From Epibacterium ulvae (GTDB lineage Bacteria; Pseudomonadota; Alphaproteobacteria; Rhodobacterales; Rhodobacteraceae): a DNA stretch of 55,271 nt. A program made the position numbers and the translations under genes. Under the pieces are notes generated by a model that was given only the letters and a program-made list of their open reading frames with translations, was not told the origin of the DNA and searched no databases. The stretch lies in contig NZ_FMWG01000016.1 in assembly GCF_900102795.1 (NCBI RefSeq), positions 1 to 55,271 on the forward strand. The letters run 5' to 3'. Below are positions 52,606-55,271 of the stretch, one piece after another (positions within the stretch are counted from its first letter, which is position 1; each line of letters starts with the position of its first letter).

Positions 52606-53534
52606 ACTTCTGCCGCAATCGCTTCTTTCACGGCAAGATTTGCAAGCGCCATGATCGCTTCGCGACTGTCTGCCACAGCAATGAAGCGACCGTTGTGACA
52701 GAACTTTGCACCTTTGACACCCGAGGCCTGCTCCAAGGCTTCATCTGTCAAACCGGCCCAGGCTTCTGGTAAGTCCGCGCGATTTTCAAAGGTATCATTG
52801 CCAACGCGGATACATCCAAGCGTCCAATCGTCGCCACGTGGATTTACCACAAAGAGCAGGTGATCGGCTCCAGCCTCTTCCACCGCAGAGCGAAATGGCA
52901 TGCCCATATCTAGTTCAAGAATATGTCCGCTGCCTGCAGTCTCAATAGCCGCCATAACCTTTGCTTTGGCGCGACGCTTTGCTGTTTTTCTCTGGATTGA
53001 GGCCTCGACAAAGGCGCGTGCAATGGTCAGTGCATTCAAAAACGCACGATCTTCTGCCCCTGGATCGGTCTCGTCAAATACTGGTTTTAGGCTTTCAATC
53101 AATGCCGGCAGCGTCAGCGCAGACAACATAGGCCCTGCTTCGGATTGGTTTAGGACACCGTTGTCCATCAGATCAATCGGAAGCACGAAGCCTTTGTCAA
53201 AAGAGGCGTGAATCTCTTCCAAATCCCCTTCCGGCACTTCCAGTGCACGCAGATAATCATGGCCAAAATGATGCCAGACCAGTCCAAATGAACTAAAAGG
53301 CTGGCCATCCTCACGCAAAGGGTTGGGGCGTTGATGATGGTCAAAAATTGATGCTTTGGCATCGTAGTCACGACCTACGTCGTAGATGATCTTACCCGGT
53401 CCGGGAGCAATCCATTCAGCATCTCGTGTCCGCACAATCTCGGCAGTTGGAAACAGGCGCGTCAAGATGACCGACGACAAAAGCTCGTCCGCATGAAAAC
53501 CACCAGAATGTGTGACGAGATGGGTTATGGTCAT
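52602..53534 (-). CDS. MYG1-family (UPF0160) protein
   Basis: A 310-residue protein with the MYG1 signature: THSGGFHADELLSSVIL (near 8-24) and the DHH-like YDVGRDYDAKASIFDHHQ (near 51-68), FSSFGLVWHHFG and a C-terminal FCHNGRFIAV. Human MYG1 is a 3'-5' RNA exonuclease of nucleus and mitochondria; the bacterial role is unknown, but DHH-type metal hydrolase chemistry is expected. Convergent with iolJ. Confidence 0.88.
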   Translation of the reverse strand: MTITHLVTHSGGFHADELLSSVILTRLFPTAEIVRTRDAEWIAPGPGKIIYDVGRDYDAKASIFDHHQRPNPLREDGQPFSSFGLVWHHFGHDYLRALEVPEGDLEEIHASFDKGFVLPIDLMDNGVLNQSEAGPMLSALTLPALIESLKPVFDETDPGAEDRAFLNALTIARAFVEASIQRKTAKRRAKAKVMAAIETAGSGHILELDMGMPFRSAVEEAGADHLLFVVNPRGDDWTLGCIRVGNDTFENRADLPEAWAGLTDEALEQASGVKGAKFCHNGRFIAVADSREAIMALANLAVKEAIAAEV

Positions 53535-54392
53535 CAGAAAAAGTTCCGGAAATCTAAGAGAATTTATCGACCCCGATCAGGATCTTGCACCAATATTGAA
53601 CAAGCTTAACCATGTGTAAAGGCCACTCATCCATGTGTTCAGTACAGCGTTCGGATGGGACACGCAAAAGGGGAATTTCATAAAGCCAAAACCCTCTATG
53701 ATTTTTTTAAAATTCAAAACTGCGCCCTTTTTCACTGAAAACTTCGCTCAGCCTATTTCACTATGTAGTTGTTGCAATTAGGTCAACTCCGCAACTTTTC
53801 TACTCCACAGCTATGAATGACTGGCAAGCTCCACCTGAAAAATCGATCTTCACGTTAGCCCGAAATTTTTTGAGGTCGCTGATAGACTGAAAAGATTGCC
53901 CCCTTTGAGGCGTCGCCGTACCCTATCCCCACAAACATTCCACTGTGAAGTGCTCGGATGGCCAAAATGCCTTCACCCGCCGTCTACGGCCCACACAAGA
54001 CGCTGTAAAATGCGTCGATCTACTGCGTGAGATCAGCTGGCAGGTCGTGATTTTACAGCACATTGCAGTTCTTCATGGTCTGTTTTCAGCGCTCGATCTT
54101 CCCTGAGTTTGTACGTGATGCGAAACACTGTTGATTGTCACTGAGAACTGCCCCGCTATTTTCACCGAGAATTGGCCCACCCTCAGTTATTCGCCTTGGT
54201 CTATGACGCGGTCAATTTTTGGGTCTCTTTTCCTGTTTTCTTTGCGGCCTCAGTACTTGCCTTGACCCGCTTTTATGTTCGGCGATGATGTGGATGGCAA
54301 TGCTGTTCTTTTCGCGAGACTGCATGAGTCGGGAGCGCAGATCCTGGTAGGCAAAGCTGGTCCGGTCGGGCGCGGTCTGGGCTGATGTCAGA
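53535..54392. other. Gene-free debris of several ISs
   Basis: No intact gene is seen. 53959-54009 reads MAKMPSPAVYGPHKTL, an IS5-family scrap (YGP.KTL block). 54139-54185 holds CACTGAGAACTGCCCC and CACCGAGAATTGGCCC, tandem motifs typical of an IS21-family terminus. The minus strand of about 54195-54260 has a Lys/Thr-rich frame possibly from an IS21 transposase end. 53535-53940 is AT-rich and shows nothing I recognise. Confidence 0.45.
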
Positions 54393-54577
54393 GTGGTGGA
54401 GATCGGATATCACATCCGGCTGGCTATGATGCTATATATCGATAGCGCGCAGCGCGGAGGTGATATTCTTGACTATCGCTGGTCTGAGATTGAGAGTAAC
54501 GGAATACAAGTCACCCAGAACAAGGCTGGCACAACAGTATTTGTCCCATTTACCGACTGGATGCGAGACTCCTTAGT
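54393..54577 (+). pseudogene. Tyrosine recombinase (integrase) fragment
   Basis: MLYIDSAQRGGDILDYRWSE, IQVTQNKAGTTVFVPF and DWMRDSL match the first catalytic segment of phage-type integrases (arginine-box A.RRGD pattern, here QRGGD, then the Lys beta-hairpin QNKAGT). The His-x-x-Arg and Tyr parts are missing: IS-A-type sequence begins at 54578. Confidence 0.6.
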
Positions 54578-54987
54578 GGACCTGTCACGGTTTAATGCCG
54601 CTCTTTTGATAGCATTTATTGCAGCAAAGGAGACGGACTATGGGACTGAAACGGACGGACGAATTCCTCTAAGATGCAGTGCGGACCGCGCTGACCAGTG
54701 GTAAGAACACACCAACATAAGGTAACGGCAGATAGTGATCACAAGTTCGACATCGCACCGAACCTGCTCGACCGCGACTTCACGGCGGATCTACCGAACC
54801 AGAAGTGGGCCGGTGACATAAGCTATGGAGCGCCATCAGCCTGAGCCAAAATGGCGAATGCCGTGACAGAAACCTTCTTAAAAACATTGAAGGCAGCGCT
54901 CATCCGGCGGCAGACATGCTACACAAGACGTCGGACTGTGGCCGCATATATGAGCATCAGAACCGGAGCTTAAACACGGCAGGTCCA
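54578..54987 (+). mobile_element. 410-bp deletion derivative of IS-A
   Basis: Begins TGGACCTGTCACGGTTTAATG and ends ACGGCAGGTCCA, matching the IS-A ends. Inside are a MGLKRTDEF OrfA start with a stop soon after, then FDIAPNLLDRDF and QKWAGDISY from OrfB, and TETFLKTLKAAL near the end. Most of the transposase is deleted, so it could move only in trans. It interrupts the integrase fragment, and the first 80 bases align with 1-80 of the window. Confidence 0.75.
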
Positions 54988-55128
54988 TGTGCCCCGTGTC
55001 CAAAGCGAGAGTGAGTAGTTTCGACTGGATCGACAAAATTCCACAAAAAACACCTACCGCCTATGTGCGTTAACAGTTCATTAACCGCACGAGTATTCTG
55101 TCCGTTTTAGAAAGAGCTGGAGGATACG

Positions 55129-55271
55129 ATGACAGCGAGTAACCCGACACAGTTCAATGCACCTTCGACCGGTGGGTATGCAGAAGGTGACGACGCAGCC
55201 AACATCATTTTAGGTTCAGTGTTCTCAGACACTCTTTATGGCGAAGATGGCGACGACACGCTGGAGGGCGG
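55129..55271 (+). CDS. RTX-type calcium-binding-repeat protein, 5' part
   Basis: ATG at 55129 with GGAGG upstream; the frame is open to the window edge (47 codons). After a Ser/Thr-rich start (MTASNPTQFNAPSTGGY) the frame runs into repeats, IILGSVFSDTLYGEDGDDTLEGG, of the GGxGxDxLx nonapeptide type. Such proteins are exported by type I secretion and fold in Ca2+. Size and activity lie beyond the window. Confidence 0.75.
   Translation, partial: MTASNPTQFNAPSTGGYAEGDDAANIILGSVFSDTLYGEDGDDTLEG

Noticed and set aside
1-55271. CRISPR array, rRNA operon or prophage
   Set aside because: No regularly spaced repeats, rRNA-like sequence or phage structural genes were seen; the mobile DNA present is IS, integrase and recombinase debris.

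Overview
The window reads as chromosomal DNA of an alphaproteobacterium, most likely the Rhodobacteraceae (roseobacter group). The evidence is the RpoH-RluA-DUF6476 neighbourhood, the dacA-tmk-holB-tatD-MBL gene order, an agl-type alpha-glucoside operon, an inositol (iol) locus and many decayed IS3/IS5-family elements. No database was available, so family names rest on motifs recognised by eye.

Layout. 1-2.3 kb holds a deleted IS3-family element (IS-A, ends at about 2 and 1111) abutting a second, truncated IS3-type remnant that carries two palindromic insertions. 2.3-6.6 kb is an RNA-repair module: an RtcB-type ligase and a HEAT-repeat protein in one operon, divergent from the CARF/AAA+ sigma54 activator RtcR. 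The 284-bp intergenic region is unusually structured. A second decayed IS-A copy lies at 6.7-7.3 kb, so the rtc module is bracketed by related ISs in the same orientation. 7.4-12.2 kb is a six-gene operon (DOPA-dioxygenase-like, SRPBCC, DJ-1/PfpI, azoreductase, YceI, membrane protein) divergent from a LysR gene. An IS5-family pseudogene follows. 13.3-15.7 kb carries rpoH, an rluA-family gene and a divergent DUF6476 gene. 15.9-19.7 kb is a signalling cluster: histidine kinase, PhnD-like binding protein and two receiver proteins. 20-22.8 kb is a LysR gene followed by MRJP/yellow-like, muconolactone-isomerase-like and glyoxalase-like genes. 22.9-23.6 kb holds IS scraps and tRNA-Ser(TGA).

23.9-30.4 kb is housekeeping: SPOR lipoprotein, D,D-carboxypeptidase, thymidylate kinase, DNA polymerase III delta', TatD, MBL hydrolase and an AEC transporter. 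30.4-39.3 kb is a complete alpha-glucoside uptake and hydrolysis locus (aglEFGAK) with a divergent LacI regulator and a GH1 glycosidase; two perfect palindromic operators lie between the divergent units. 39.5-40.4 kb is a compositionally different orphan gene whose Cys/His/Asp arrangement matches YopT/AvrPphB (C58) cysteine proteases. 40.4-52.5 kb is an inositol-type locus: ABC importer, LacI regulator, two Gfo/Idh/MocA oxidoreductases, an IolE-like TIM barrel, and iolD-iolC-iolB-aldolase. The same palindrome lies in both divergent control regions, implying one regulon. 52.6-53.5 kb is a MYG1-family gene. The last 1.7 kb holds IS and integrase debris, a 410-bp deletion derivative of IS-A, and the start of an RTX-type calcium-binding-repeat protein.

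Most worth a second look: the structured rtcR/HEAT-rtcB intergenic region with possible small RNA(s) and a sigma54-like element; the C58-like protease; the PhnD-linked multi-component signalling cluster with no visible output domain; and the palindromic insertions in the IS3 remnant.
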